A stretch of 64,000 nucleotides of DNA from Bacteroidota bacterium (GCA_020161835.1 JAIUNL010000010.1:1-64000), one strand, 5' to 3'. Positions 55,096 through 64,000 are shown, counted from the stretch's first letter. The notes: generated by a model not told the origin, from the letters alone. Numbers and translations: made by a program.

Positions 55096-57969
55096 TCAAT
55101 TACTCTTGTCCTTCTTGACTTTCAGGTCGATGACTTTGCCTCTTTCGTCAATTTCAACCACTTCGTAACCCAGTTTTTCCAGTCCGGGTTTAACCAGTTC
55201 TTTATCACCAACGACCACGATCCGCATTTTGTCTGCCGGCAGATTTTTCTTTGCCAGTTTGCTGATCCGGTCTGCTGTGATGCCATCAAGAATTTTATTT
55301 TGTTTTTGAACATAATCAGGACTCAATTTAAACTTCAGAATACGGCCGATAAAACCAGCTTTCTGTTCCGGAGTTTCATACCGGCGGGCATCACTCTGTC
55401 CAATGGAATTTTTGGTAAAGAGGAGTTCCTCAGCAGTAATTCCATTTTTAGCATATCCCGAAATTTCTTTCATGAATTCTGCCACTGAACTGTCAGTTGC
55501 ATCTGCCCGAACACCGGCACTGGCTACGAAGTAACCCGGATCTTCATCAGCGGTAAAATAAGAACGGGCTCCGTAGGTCCATCCCTTATCCTCACGTAAA
55601 TTCAGATTGATCCGGCTGTTAAAAGCACCGCCAAGCTGATAATTCATCAAAGTAGATTCATAATATTCGCCGGTTGGATCAAATTTCAGGTTCGTAAGAT
55701 ATCCAATTCTGATTTCTGACTGTGGTGCTTTGGGTTTATCCATCAGAAACACTTTTGTTTTTTCTGATTTGGCAGCAACTTTAACAACCGGCATTTTCAC
55801 TGGTTTCTTCTTCCAATCCTTCAGAAATCCGGCTTTGTTTAAAAATTCTCTTTTGGAAAGATCACCCACCACAACAACATCGGTCACATTAGGTACAAAC
55901 CAGGTTTTGTAGAAAGCTTTTACATCTGCCAGCGTAATGGCTTCAACGGTTTCCTGATAACCCGATTCCGGAACGGCATAAATACTGCCTTCACCGTAAG
56001 TTAACCGGTTGAACGACTGACTTGCAATAGCTGCAGGTTGTTTGCTTGCCGCATTGATGCCTTCGATTTGCTGTTGTTTAACCCGGGCAAAATCTTCTTC
56101 TGAAAATTTCGGTTTGAACAGTTTTTCTTCGAGCAGAACCAGCGTTGCATCCAGATTTTTACGAAGTGTGTTCAATGAAATGGTGGTCGATTTGGTTCCG
56201 GCACCGATTGAAATTGAACTCCCGAGTTTTTCAAGTTCAACTGAAAGTTGCTCGTTGGTGAAATTTTCTGTCGATTCATTCATCAGCGATGCGGTGAGGG
56301 TTGCCAATCCTGCTTTTTTCGGATTCAGTGCATCCAGTTTATGGCCGCCATCAAGGGTAAGGGTAATGTTGACGATGGGAACTTCAGTGGCCACCGTTCC
56401 GATCACTTCCATGCCGTTCGCAAACTTTTCCTGCCAGACTTCCGGTACAGAAACGAGCGGCGCTTTTCCGGGAACCGGGCGTTTACTGCGGTCAAAACTT
56501 TCATTTTTTGGCTTATTGTAGGCCAGTCCTTCATAGGCAGGATCCACCGGCTGAACGTATCCGGCAGCAGAGAAGGTGAAATTATCAGGTGCAGGTTGCA
56601 TGCCTTCCATAGCCGGAGTCAGCACACTCAGAATCACGCCTTTTTGTCCTTTGATGTACTGCTCATACACCCGCATCACATCTTCTTTGGTGATGGAAGC
56701 ATACCGTTTCAATTCACTCTGGATGCCATTCGGCGAACCTGTAAACGTTTCAAATGCAGCAAGTTGAGAAACTTTTCCGCTGACGGAAGTCAATCCGTTG
56801 ATGGTTTGTGATTCGTACTGATTCCGGTAACGGAGCAAATCTTCATCGGTCACGCCACGGGTTTCAAATTCGGCCAGTGAAGCACGGATTTCTTTTTCAA
56901 GCTCAGCCAGAGAAAGTCCCGGTGTGGGCATGGCAAAAATCTGAACGAGAAACTGTCCGCCAAGTTCTGAGCACGGATTTTGAACAGCAGCAAAGACTGC
57001 TTTTTGGGTTTTGACAAAATTCTTGTAAAAGATGGAGTTTTTTCCGCCGCCGAGAATATCTGAGAGCATATCGAGCGGAGCTTCATCCGGGTGACGGTTC
57101 GGTACGGATGGAAAAGCAAGAACCATGGCCGGGAACCGGATGTTCGGATCGGTGTAGGAAATGTAACGGTCCTGATCAAGTGTAATTTTCTGATAAGGCT
57201 GGGGTTTCACTTCAGGTCCGCGCGGAATGGAACCGAAATACCGTTCGGTCAGCCGGATCACTTCATCAATATTCACGTCACCACCAACGGTCAGTGTGGC
57301 GTTGTTCGGACCGTACCATCTCAGGAAAAAACGTTTCAGGTCATTCACATCAGACCGGTTTAAATCTTCAAGATCACCAATGGTTGACCAGGAATAAGGA
57401 TGTCCGACAGGATACATCGCCCGGGCAATCCGCTCAAAAACAGTTCCGTACGGACGGTTATCGTAATTCTGTCCGCGTTCATTTTTAACAGTTGACCTTT
57501 GATTTTCAAATTTGGTTTGGGTAACCGCATCCAGAAGAAAACCCATCCGGTCAGCTTCGAGCCATAAAGCTGTTTCGAGCTGATTGGAAGGCAGGGTTTC
57601 AAAATAATTGGTCCGGTCAGCGGTGGTTGATCCGTTCAGCGTTCCGCCAACTTCCGACACGATTTTAAAATGTTCTTCGTCTGCAACGTTATCAGATCCC
57701 TGAAACATCATGTGTTCGAAAAAGTGTGCGAAACCCGATTTGCCCACTTCCTCACGTGCAGAACCCACGTGGTAAGTGATGTCAACGTGAACAACCGGAT
57801 CTGAATGATCTTCGTGGATCACGAGGGTGAGTCCGTTTGGCAGTTCATATTTTGAGTAAGGGATGATGGTTTCATCACCGGTTTTAGTCACCTTTTCGAT
57901 GAGGCGGGTTTGTGCAGAAAGGGAAACTGCAACCAAAATGGCGAAAGCAGTGGTCAGTAATTTTCTCAT
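55096..57969 (-). CDS. M16 (pitrilysin-type) zinc protease, double-domain
   Basis: 957 residues with a signal peptide (residues 1-20, ending LSAQ). The first M16 unit has the inverted zinc motif HFFEH (residues 82-86) and the distal ligand Glu in the NYFETLPSNQLE segment. The second unit (from about residue 500) has the M16 fold but lacks HxxEH, as usual for the inactive half. Fusion of active and inactive halves gives a pitrilysin-like clamp that degrades peptides in the periplasm. The ATG at 57969 has AAAGGAT upstream and starts the signal peptide; the longer frame to 58041 runs into repeats. Confidence 0.92.
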   Translation of the reverse strand: MRKLLTTAFAILVAVSLSAQTRLIEKVTKTGDETIIPYSKYELPNGLTLVIHEDHSDPVVHVDITYHVGSAREEVGKSGFAHFFEHMMFQGSDNVADEEHFKIVSEVGGTLNGSTTADRTNYFETLPSNQLETALWLEADRMGFLLDAVTQTKFENQRSTVKNERGQNYDNRPYGTVFERIARAMYPVGHPYSWSTIGDLEDLNRSDVNDLKRFFLRWYGPNNATLTVGGDVNIDEVIRLTERYFGSIPRGPEVKPQPYQKITLDQDRYISYTDPNIRFPAMVLAFPSVPNRHPDEAPLDMLSDILGGGKNSIFYKNFVKTQKAVFAAVQNPCSELGGQFLVQIFAMPTPGLSLAELEKEIRASLAEFETRGVTDEDLLRYRNQYESQTINGLTSVSGKVSQLAAFETFTGSPNGIQSELKRYASITKEDVMRVYEQYIKGQKGVILSVLTPAMEGMQPAPDNFTFSAAGYVQPVDPAYEGLAYNKPKNESFDRSKRPVPGKAPLVSVPEVWQEKFANGMEVIGTVATEVPIVNITLTLDGGHKLDALNPKKAGLATLTASLMNESTENFTNEQLSVELEKLGSSISIGAGTKSTTISLNTLRKNLDATLVLLEEKLFKPKFSEEDFARVKQQQIEGINAASKQPAAIASQSFNRLTYGEGSIYAVPESGYQETVEAITLADVKAFYKTWFVPNVTDVVVVGDLSKREFLNKAGFLKDWKKKPVKMPVVKVAAKSEKTKVFLMDKPKAPQSEIRIGYLTNLKFDPTGEYYESTLMNYQLGGAFNSRINLNLREDKGWTYGARSYFTADEDPGYFVASAGVRADATDSSVAEFMKEISGYAKNGITAEELLFTKNSIGQSDARRYETPEQKAGFIGRILKFKLSPDYVQKQNKILDGITADRISKLAKKNLPADKMRIVVVGDKELVKPGLEKLGYEVVEIDERGKVIDLKVKKDKSN

Positions 57970-58442
57970 GGTTGATCCTTTATTTGAGTCATTTTCATAA
58001 AGATAATATATGAAGGGATTAATTTGCGCGCAAAGACGCAAAGGCGCTAAGAAAACGCTAAGCGGGGGGATAATTTTTATTGGAAATGCAATGAATTGTA
58101 GAGACGCGATTTATCGCGTCTCATGTTTGAAAATCCGGACACTGAGGCACTCGAAGTGTTCGGGTTTTCCCTTATTTCTTCCGGTGGCTTCGAGAGCCTC
58201 AGCCACCGGAAACCCCCGTGCCTTTAACCAAAAAAAACTCCCACCGCTCCGTGTTCCTCTCCTTAGACCCGCGCAACGAAGTTGCTTGGGTGTGTTTCCT
58301 TCGTGCCCTCCGTGGTAAAACGCATTTTCCCCCCGTGCCTTTAACCAAAAATCCTCCCCCCGCTTTGCGTTTTCTTAGCGCCTCTGCGCCTTTGCGCGCA
58401 AATTCCCGTATTTTTACAGCAAACGACCAACGGACCAAAACC
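57970..58442. repeat. Repeat-filled divergent region between M16 protease and asparaginase
   Basis: Contains GCGCAAAGACGCAAAGGCGC words (58023-58065), a GAGACGCGAT/ATCGCGTCTC palindrome (58101-58122), a perfect TTCCGGTGGCT/AGCCACCGGAA hairpin (58179-58211), and two further units with GCCTTTAACCAAAAA. It must also contain the divergent promoters, which I cannot assign. Confidence 0.8.
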
Positions 58443-59453
58443 ATGAAACAAAATATTCAGCTTATTTTCACCGGCGGCACGATTTCCATGCAGATCGACC
58501 CGAAGACCGGGACTGCCGTTCCCACCCTTCCCCCGCAGGATCTCCTTAAACTTGTACCCGGACTCGACCGCCGGGCGAATCTTCAAATTCACGATTTCGG
58601 GATGTACCCGGGTCCGCACATCACCTCAAAACTGATGCTCGATCTTTGGGAAGTGGTTCAGGGTTACATCAAAGACCCAACCATTGATGGTATTGTCATC
58701 ACCCACGGCACCGATACCCTCGAAGAAACCGCTTACTTCATCGATCTGATGAGCCGGTCACCCAAACCGATCGTCTTCACCGGATCCATGCGCACGTCCT
58801 CCGAAATCGGCTGGGACGGACTCCCGAACTTAATCGATTCCGTTGCCGTCGCCTGTCATGAACATGCACGTGATTTAGGCGTTCTCGTTTGTCTGAACGG
58901 AGAAATCAATCCGGCTTCTGAAGTCGTGAAAACCCACACCGATCAGATGGGCACGTTCCAATCGCCCAACTTCGGTATGCTGGGTATTGTGGATAAGGAC
59001 AACGTCTATATTTACCGCAAACCTGAATTTCTGGAATATATCGGATCCAGCCGGGTGGAACCGAATGTGGATTTACTGAAAACCTACACGGGCATGGACG
59101 GATTTCTGATTGACTGTCTGGTTGACCGTGGCGTAAAAGGACTGGTTATTGAAGCGATGGGACGTGGAAATGTGCCGGTTCCGGTTTATGAATCGATTCT
59201 GAAGGCGATTGAAAAAGGTGTAACGGTCGTGGTTGTCTCCCGGGCAGGAAAAGGCCGTGTTCTCGATACTTACGGCTATCCGGGCGGTGGTGCGATGCTC
59301 CGCAAAGCCGGCGTCATCTTCGGTGGCCACCTGAACGGACCTAAAGCCCGTATCAAACTGATGGTAGCTCTTGGCAAAACTTCCGACCCGAAACAACTCA
59401 AAGAAATCTTTGAGCACGGGCGTTATATTGCGGGAACGGGTACTTTTCAGTGA
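58443..59453 (+). CDS. L-asparaginase, cytoplasmic type
   Basis: 336 residues. The two catalytic threonine motifs are TGGTIS (residues 10-15) and THGTDTLEETAYF (87-99). There is no signal peptide, so this resembles the cytoplasmic type I enzymes, which hydrolyse asparagine to aspartate and ammonia. The ATG at 58443 is selected because the upstream extension (to 58218) encodes only dispersed repeats. The ribosome-binding site is weak (CGGA). Downstream there is only a repeat block. Confidence 0.9.
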   Translation: MKQNIQLIFTGGTISMQIDPKTGTAVPTLPPQDLLKLVPGLDRRANLQIHDFGMYPGPHITSKLMLDLWEVVQGYIKDPTIDGIVITHGTDTLEETAYFIDLMSRSPKPIVFTGSMRTSSEIGWDGLPNLIDSVAVACHEHARDLGVLVCLNGEINPASEVVKTHTDQMGTFQSPNFGMLGIVDKDNVYIYRKPEFLEYIGSSRVEPNVDLLKTYTGMDGFLIDCLVDRGVKGLVIEAMGRGNVPVPVYESILKAIEKGVTVVVVSRAGKGRVLDTYGYPGGGAMLRKAGVIFGGHLNGPKARIKLMVALGKTSDPKQLKEIFEHGRYIAGTGTFQ

Positions 59454-59730
59454 TAAGTGATAGGTGGTCAGTGGTAAGTGAATTATAAAATGTCACGGTC
59501 ACTGAGCGTGTCATTCTGAGTGATTTTTCACTTTGTGAAAAATTGTATCGAAGAACGAAGTGCCCGAACATTTTAAAACCCGGCCTTTGACGGGCGTTCG
59601 GGACAATAGATAGTAGAAACTCACTATACTGATATTGTCACCCTGAGTGAATTTGAACGCAGTTCAAATTATTATCGAAGGGTGGCATTTATCCTTACCC
59701 CTTACGCCTTACACCTTAAACCTTACGCCT
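59454..59730. repeat. Repeat block with second copy of the 64-base element
   Basis: The element at 59494-59557 is identical to 26177-26240. It is followed by a GTCACCCTGAGTGA unit (59638 on) and by TTACGCC/TTACACC/TTAAACC words up to the 3' end of the T9SS gene, whose stop lies directly at the edge of the words. No gene is seen. Confidence 0.85.
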
Positions 59731-60432
59731 TCATTTAACCAGCATAATTTTTCTCATTTCCGTCCCATTCGGACCGGACAGCCGGAGGAAGTATTCACCG
59801 GTTGCCAACCCGGAACCATCCAGAGGAAGTGCATAATCTCCGGGTGCTTTCCATTCTTTTTCGAGTGTGCTTAGAACCCTGCCGTTAACATCAATCAGAT
59901 CCACTGAAATCTGACCTGCAACGGAAAGCTGATACCGGATGACGGTTCCCGGATTAAACGGATTCGGATAATTAGTGAGTTGATAAGCGCCGGGAACTTC
60001 CCCTTCTTCACCAACTGATTGTGGACCCGAATGGCATTCACTTTGACTCATTTTCCCGGAAACAACAGCACCCGGACTTTTCACGGTAAACGAAATCGTC
60101 CCGCCATCTGCTAGTCCTGAATCCTGGATAAACGGAGCACTACGGGTAACTTTTGCAGTGTAAGTTCCCGGAGCAAGTCCGGTGATTCTTGTTGTGAGGG
60201 TAAAATAACAGAGGCATTTGACCCATTGGGTTGCAGTATCCACCTCTGCGATGAAAACAGTGTCAGCAGAAACGGTTAAATTCGTTGAGAAGGTGCCGGC
60301 ACAATTCCAATTGACATCCTTGTCTGTGACCAGAACCGTATCCCCTGAAAATGAAATGGAAAGCTGGGCAAAACCGGCAGAATAAACACCGGTCAGTAGT
60401 AAAAGAGTGATGAACGCTGTTTTGAAAGTCAT
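59731..60432 (-). CDS. Small T9SS-sorted secreted protein
   Basis: 233 residues. Signal peptide ending GFAQ, a compact beta domain (about 25-130) with four Cys that may form two disulfides, and a T9SS type A sorting domain (TNYPNPFNPGT, then GLATGEYFLRLSG, ending KIMLVK). A strong GGAGG lies before the ATG. I do not recognise the N-terminal domain. It is a complete, minimal T9SS cargo. Confidence 0.82.
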   Translation of the reverse strand: MTFKTAFITLLLLTGVYSAGFAQLSISFSGDTVLVTDKDVNWNCAGTFSTNLTVSADTVFIAEVDTATQWVKCLCYFTLTTRITGLAPGTYTAKVTRSAPFIQDSGLADGGTISFTVKSPGAVVSGKMSQSECHSGPQSVGEEGEVPGAYQLTNYPNPFNPGTVIRYQLSVAGQISVDLIDVNGRVLSTLEKEWKAPGDYALPLDGSGLATGEYFLRLSGPNGTEMRKIMLVK

Positions 60433-60576
60433 AAATTACCTCCGGATACTAACGGGAAAGATAAACAATATATCAGAAAAACAACAGACCTGATTATCCT
60501 ATTTTAAGGAGAAGAGGCAATCAGTTTCCTTCCGGATTCTGCTGTTCCTTTTGTATCTTTCGGAAAAACCACACCC

Positions 60577-60996
60577 ATGACTGACGTTCACTCAAAAACC
60601 CAGCGAAGTTACAACATGAGCCGGATCCGGTCGAAGAACACCAAACCGGAGATGGTGGTACGGAAGTTTCTGTTCGCCAGCGGATTCCGTTACCGGCTGT
60701 ATGTTAAAACCTTGCCCGGGAAACCGGATATTGTCCTGCGGAAGTACAAAACCGTTATTTTCATTCATGGCTGTTTCTGGCATGGACACGAAAACTGCCG
60801 GTACTTCGTTATTCCCAAAACCCGCACGGACTGGTGGCTCGCCAAAATCAACCACAACAAAGAAAACGACCTTCTCGCTAAAACAGCCCTCGAACAAACC
60901 GGATGGAAAGTCATCACCATCTGGGAATGTGAACTTAAAAAGCCTTTGTTTGACCAAACATTAAAAGGATTGACAGATTTTTTAATCAAACAATAA
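60577..60996 (+). CDS. vsr: Very short patch repair endonuclease
   Basis: 139 residues. Asp51 (GKPDIVL), His64 and His69 (IHGCFWHGH) and Asp98 correspond to the catalytic and base residues of Escherichia coli Vsr; Cys66, His71, Cys74 and Cys118 fit the structural zinc site. Vsr nicks next to T:G mismatches that arise when 5-methylcytosine deaminates, and it normally accompanies a cytosine-C5 methyltransferase. Here that enzyme is encoded convergently, 53 bases away, which supports a functional pair. Start ATG 60577 matches the usual N-terminus (D-x-x-S-x-x-x-R-S-Y-N-M-S-R-I). Confidence 0.93.
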   Translation: MTDVHSKTQRSYNMSRIRSKNTKPEMVVRKFLFASGFRYRLYVKTLPGKPDIVLRKYKTVIFIHGCFWHGHENCRYFVIPKTRTDWWLAKINHNKENDLLAKTALEQTGWKVITIWECELKKPLFDQTLKGLTDFLIKQ

Positions 60997-61049
60997 AATT
61001 GAACCTCGTTAATTCACGAATCCACGATTGCACTAAAACTAGAATACCC

Positions 61050-62084
61050 TTAGATACTGGAATTCAGGTGGGAAAGGATATGATCCTTAATATTTTCAGA
61101 TTGGATCTTGCTAAAAGCAGGGGGTAAGGCATTCCCGATCATTAATGCCAAATTACCTTTTGGTACATCAATGGGAAATTTGTATTCTTTAGGAAACGAT
61201 TGAAGCATTGCTGCTTCTCGAGCAGAAATACAGCGGTCTTGTTCAGGGTGAAGGAATCTGCCTTTAGATGGGTTCAAACAACCTCCAGTAATAGTGGAAG
61301 AATAATCATCCCACCTTAACCTACCATAAACATCATTAAAACCAATGTTTTCAGGTTGATGGCATTTCAACAGAAATTCCTGTGGTAAATCTTTCCGGCT
61401 TCCTCCATTCTTCGGAGTTCTTTCTATCCGATTCTGAACTTCTTTAGTGTGGTTGGGAAAAATTTTGTGTAGTGGGTCGATTGATTCTCCCGGAATTGGC
61501 AGGTCGCCAATAACTTGTCTGACGGTTTTCCTTTCATTTGTGGCTTTTGCAACCGTTATTTCACCCAACCTTGAACCAACAAGCACCAGTCTTTTTCTGC
61601 TTTGTGGAACACCATAATCTTTAACGTTTACAATTTTGTGATCAACATGGTAACCCAATTCATTTTCCAGAATATGCCTGGCCTCTTTAAATAGTTCATA
61701 GTGAACAAGACCCGGAACATTCTCCATCATAAAGGTATAAGGCCGAAGTGCCCGAACCATTCTCACAAACTCCATGATAAGACTGTTTCGTTCATCATCA
61801 ACAGGTTTTATCCTGTTTAAGCGCCGGACAGAACTGAATCCCTGACAGGGAGGGCAACCAGCAAGCAAATGAATGGTTTGACCATTTAATTTTTCTTCTA
61901 TTTCTTCAACGGTTACCTTACGGATATCTTTCGTAATTACACTAGTTTCGGAATGATTGAGACGATAGGCTTTTGAGGCAATTTCGTCAATCTCAAATGC
62001 CAACATGGTTTTAAAGGAAGCTTGATGCATCCCTTCGGTTAAACCACCTACGCCACTGAATAAATCAATTGAATTAAGGTTCAT
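61050..62084 (-). CDS. DNA (cytosine-5) methyltransferase
   Basis: 344 residues with the ordered C5-methyltransferase motifs: motif I DLFSGVGGL (residues 7-15), motif IV GCPPCQGFS with catalytic Cys80, motif VI ENVPG (Glu121), motif VIII near VPQSRKRLVLVGSR, and motifs IX-X near the C-terminus (AMLQSFP, IGNALPP). The target-recognition segment lies at about 195-290. Target sequence is not decidable. Last gene of a tight leftward operon, 6 bases after the unknown protein. No adjacent restriction endonuclease is recognised, so it could be an orphan methylase or part of a larger defence locus. Confidence 0.93.
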   Translation of the reverse strand: MNLNSIDLFSGVGGLTEGMHQASFKTMLAFEIDEIASKAYRLNHSETSVITKDIRKVTVEEIEEKLNGQTIHLLAGCPPCQGFSSVRRLNRIKPVDDERNSLIMEFVRMVRALRPYTFMMENVPGLVHYELFKEARHILENELGYHVDHKIVNVKDYGVPQSRKRLVLVGSRLGEITVAKATNERKTVRQVIGDLPIPGESIDPLHKIFPNHTKEVQNRIERTPKNGGSRKDLPQEFLLKCHQPENIGFNDVYGRLRWDDYSSTITGGCLNPSKGRFLHPEQDRCISAREAAMLQSFPKEYKFPIDVPKGNLALMIGNALPPAFSKIQSENIKDHILSHLNSSI

Positions 62085-62090
62085 AATTTT

Positions 62091-62618
62091 TCAACTGGTT
62101 AAAAATTCCAGAATATCAATAAGGGGAGTATAGCCGACCTTTTCAAAATAGCTTTTTGCCGCTTCCCACTGCTCCTTTGACGGATTTCCGTATCGGTCGG
62201 AAAAAAAGTTAATAAACTTTCGGCCATCTTCACAAAAGTAAATTTCTCCTCCAATAAAAGCATGGCCATTTCCTGTCAAATTAGTATGACAAACAAATTC
62301 CGGTTTGTGAGATCTTAAGGTGTTAGTATTTTTTTCTTTAATGATTTTTATCGTTTCTTCATCAATAACCCATAAAAAAGATTTCTCCCCCCATTTACCA
62401 CCTTTTTGTCTTAATATTTCAACTTCGTCAATGGAAATTGTGGTAAATTGATGTGGATTTCCATTTTCATGGCCTGAATAAATCAAATGCTCAAATTCGA
62501 TTTTTTCTCTTTCACCATCTTCAACAATTTTTCGATCTACAGGTTTAGTTGTATTTCGTCCAAAAGGGGGAATTAATGGTCCAAGTCTGTCTTTTTCTTG
62601 TTGAGTTAATTTCGGCAT
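62091..62618 (-). CDS. Unknown protein in the methyltransferase operon
   Basis: 175 residues, no signal peptide or membrane helix. It starts MPKLTQQEKDRLGPLIPPFG and has a mixed alpha/beta core with several conserved-looking aromatic and His residues (FEHLIYSGHENGNPHQF, HTNLTGNGHAFIGG). I cannot assign a family. It sits between the receiver protein (4 bases) and the methyltransferase (6 bases), so it is probably a component of the same system, possibly an effector or a target-recognition partner (inference). AT-rich codon use, like its neighbours. Confidence 0.6.
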   Translation of the reverse strand: MPKLTQQEKDRLGPLIPPFGRNTTKPVDRKIVEDGEREKIEFEHLIYSGHENGNPHQFTTISIDEVEILRQKGGKWGEKSFLWVIDEETIKIIKEKNTNTLRSHKPEFVCHTNLTGNGHAFIGGEIYFCEDGRKFINFFSDRYGNPSKEQWEAAKSYFEKVGYTPLIDILEFLTS

Positions 62619-62622
62619 TATA

Positions 62623-63504
62623 TCAGATCTTTTTTAAACCAGTTTCCAATACCTCGTTGAGGACTTTCAAACCATATTTTTTCAGCACATCCAAATAGGA
62701 AATCTCAATATTGGGTTTAAATTTTTCAACCAATAAAGTGGAATCAGGGGTAATTAAATAATTACGTTTTTCATCAACAAAAATTTTTCCTGGAGCACTA
62801 GCCACTATATTCTCAATTGTTTGTTCAGATATAAAATAATTTTGCATTTTTAACTTCTCAATTAAAGACGCCCTACCAAATATCTTCTCTAAATACAAAA
62901 TATCACCAGGAGATTTTAAATAACCATTTTCATAGAAGGTGACACTGAGTCCCTGAATTTTTATCTCATTGTTTTTGCTTACCCTTGAAAAAATGTACTG
63001 CAAAATAAATTCTTCGGAAGTAAAGATTGTATTTTTGTCGTCCCCTTTCAGAAACAATTGAAACCTCTGTGCATATTCATCAAATTCCATTTTGTTTAAG
63101 AAAGATGGAATTTCATCTCTAACATTAGAGTAAACAAAAACAAAGGAATTTGGAACAGTAACCAGAATTTCCTTTAACCAATTGGAAGATTTTGTTGAGT
63201 TTTCTCCTTCGTATTCCCAGTCATAAATAATAACATCAGGAATGAGACCTCCTTCAATTGCATCTAAACAAATGGCAGGATGCGTAAAACCATAGGTTGC
63301 TATGCTTTCATTTTTAGAATGGTTCGATTTCAAGATATTTTTAGTTAACGATTGTAAACTATGTTGACCTTTCCACTCGAAAGAATCAACTAAATGTAAA
63401 AGTGATATAGAATCAATTTTGGTATTGTAAACTGACTTTTCTACAAAATCCGAGCTTTTGTAAATATTGTCATCAAGAATAAATACGGTTATTTCATTGC
63501 TCAT
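62623..63504 (-). CDS. Receiver-domain protein paired with the GHKL ATPase
   Basis: About 293 residues. The N-terminal part has the features of a response-regulator receiver: VFILDDN acidic pair near the N-terminus and a probable phospho-acceptor Asp in PDVIIYDWEYEG, although an insert of about 60 residues separates them. The C-terminal half (from about 155) is mainly helical and has no DNA-binding domain I recognise, so the output may be protein-protein. The ATG at 63504 is preferred over the TTG at 63516; it lies 1 base after the ATPase stop, so the pair is translationally coupled. AT-rich. Confidence 0.6.
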   Translation of the reverse strand: MSNEITVFILDDNIYKSSDFVEKSVYNTKIDSISLLHLVDSFEWKGQHSLQSLTKNILKSNHSKNESIATYGFTHPAICLDAIEGGLIPDVIIYDWEYEGENSTKSSNWLKEILVTVPNSFVFVYSNVRDEIPSFLNKMEFDEYAQRFQLFLKGDDKNTIFTSEEFILQYIFSRVSKNNEIKIQGLSVTFYENGYLKSPGDILYLEKIFGRASLIEKLKMQNYFISEQTIENIVASAPGKIFVDEKRNYLITPDSTLLVEKFKPNIEISYLDVLKKYGLKVLNEVLETGLKKI

Positions 63505-63505
63505 T

Positions 63506-64000
63506 TTATTTATCAATTACTTTTGAAAAATCAAGAATAAATTGTGCTCCGTTCAATCCATCAATCTTATCCCTTTCCTTGGCTAAATAAATATCTCCAC
63601 GTTTTTTCATCAAGTTCATATAATGTTTACAAATATATAAACCTAAACCACTTGGAGGAAACTTCAGACTAACACCCGGTTGAAAAAGATATGGAAGAAC
63701 ACTATCATGAATTCCGGTTCCAGTATCAGCTACAACAATAGTTCTGTCAGTAGAATCAAGTTTTAATCTTATTTTCCTTTCTTTTATTTCCGGCTTGTCA
63801 ATCCAATAGCATGCATTCTCAATTAGATTTGTAAGAATCTGATTTAAGGCTCCGTATCTTGCAGTTATTTTAAAATCCTGTTCATAATTAAAGCTAAAAT
63901 CAATACCCAATGTATTGAATCTCCTTTTAAAAACAGAATGAACATAATTTATTGATTTTGAAACAAAAAATTGAATTGGGTCTTCGTTCCGTAAAGCTCG
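63506..64000 (-). CDS. GHKL (histidine kinase-type) ATPase, partial at window edge
   Basis: The C-terminal 164 residues of a gene that continues beyond the window; the frame is open to base 64000. Motifs of the GHKL ATP-binding fold are clear: N box NQILTNLIENACYWI, G1 box VVADTGTGI, G2 box with FPPSGLGLYICKHY. The stretch before it (LRNEDPIQFFVSKSINYV) resembles the helix that precedes this domain in HSP90-like or histidine-kinase-like proteins. Whether the missing part has a phospho-acceptor His cannot be seen. First known gene of the operon that ends with the cytosine methyltransferase. Confidence 0.8.
   Translation of the reverse strand, partial: RALRNEDPIQFFVSKSINYVHSVFKRRFNTLGIDFSFNYEQDFKITARYGALNQILTNLIENACYWIDKPEIKERKIRLKLDSTDRTIVVADTGTGIHDSVLPYLFQPGVSLKFPPSGLGLYICKHYMNLMKKRGDIYLAKERDKIDGLNGAQFILDFSKVIDK

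Noticed and set aside
58218..58442. 75-residue extension of the asparaginase gene
   Set aside because: It consists of dispersed repeats; the conserved asparaginase N-terminus begins at ATG 58443.
1..64000. tRNA, rRNA, insertion sequence or prophage genes
   Set aside because: I looked for tRNA-like arms, transposase motifs and phage structural genes and saw none that I could support by eye; a covariance-model search would be decisive for small RNAs.

Overview
The window looks like a chromosomal stretch of a Gram-negative bacterium of the Fibrobacteres-Chlorobi-Bacteroidetes superphylum. Five proteins or protein parts end in, or consist of, a type IX secretion (T9SS) C-terminal sorting domain of the YPNPFNPxT type, which is common in Ignavibacteriota, Kapabacteria, Calditrichota and related lineages. 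Other pointers are the multiheme cytochromes, lipoproteins with clear lipoboxes, and a Reg_prop/Y_Y_Y sensor kinase. I cannot fix the genus from sequence alone. I see no rRNA, tRNA, CRISPR array, insertion sequence or phage gene.

Layout. 1-1355: gene-free mosaic of dispersed palindromic repeats. 1401-9529: a tightly packed, partly overlapping operon encoding a membrane b-type cytochrome-like protein, a TPR protein, three secreted c-type cytochromes with 20, 34 and 9 CXXCH motifs, and an outer-membrane beta-barrel. It reads as a porin-cytochrome conduit for extracellular electron transfer; a ferredoxin/FAD oxidoreductase follows at 9765-11012. 11071-13662: four-helix-bundle protein, GH16 lipoprotein and PAP2 phosphatase, separated by perfect heptamer repeats. 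13863-21779: one 2.6-thousand-codon T9SS surface protein interrupted by a single in-frame TAG. 22527-32300: DUF4382-type lipoprotein, OPT transporter, a sulfide:quinone-oxidoreductase-like flavoprotein with a 53-residue partner, cysE, a polycysteine leader peptide, cysK and a quinone reductase. 32329-40566: GH13 enzyme, a two-component pair and small lipoproteins. 40680-49952: T9SS cargo genes, one of them cut by an in-frame TGA. 50133-59453: ettA, GH5 enzyme, M16 protease and asparaginase, set between long repeat-filled gaps. 59731-64000: a small T9SS protein, then an AT-richer island with vsr facing an operon of GHKL ATPase, receiver protein, unknown protein and a cytosine methyltransferase.

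How the parts connect. The cytochrome operon, the FAD/ferredoxin protein and the SQR-like protein suggest respiratory electron flow through quinones to an outside acceptor. SQR, cysE and cysK all concern sulfide. The polycysteine leader just before cysK looks like a cysteine-sensing attenuator. The three glycosidases and the secreted surface proteins fit growth on polysaccharides or attachment to surfaces. Intergenic regions are unusually rich in short word-like repeats and palindromes, some of which supply stop codons or abut start codons.

Most notable for follow-up: the cysteine leader between cysE and cysK, the 63-heme conduit operon, the methyltransferase/vsr/two-component island at the right edge, and the two T9SS genes each broken by one in-frame stop.
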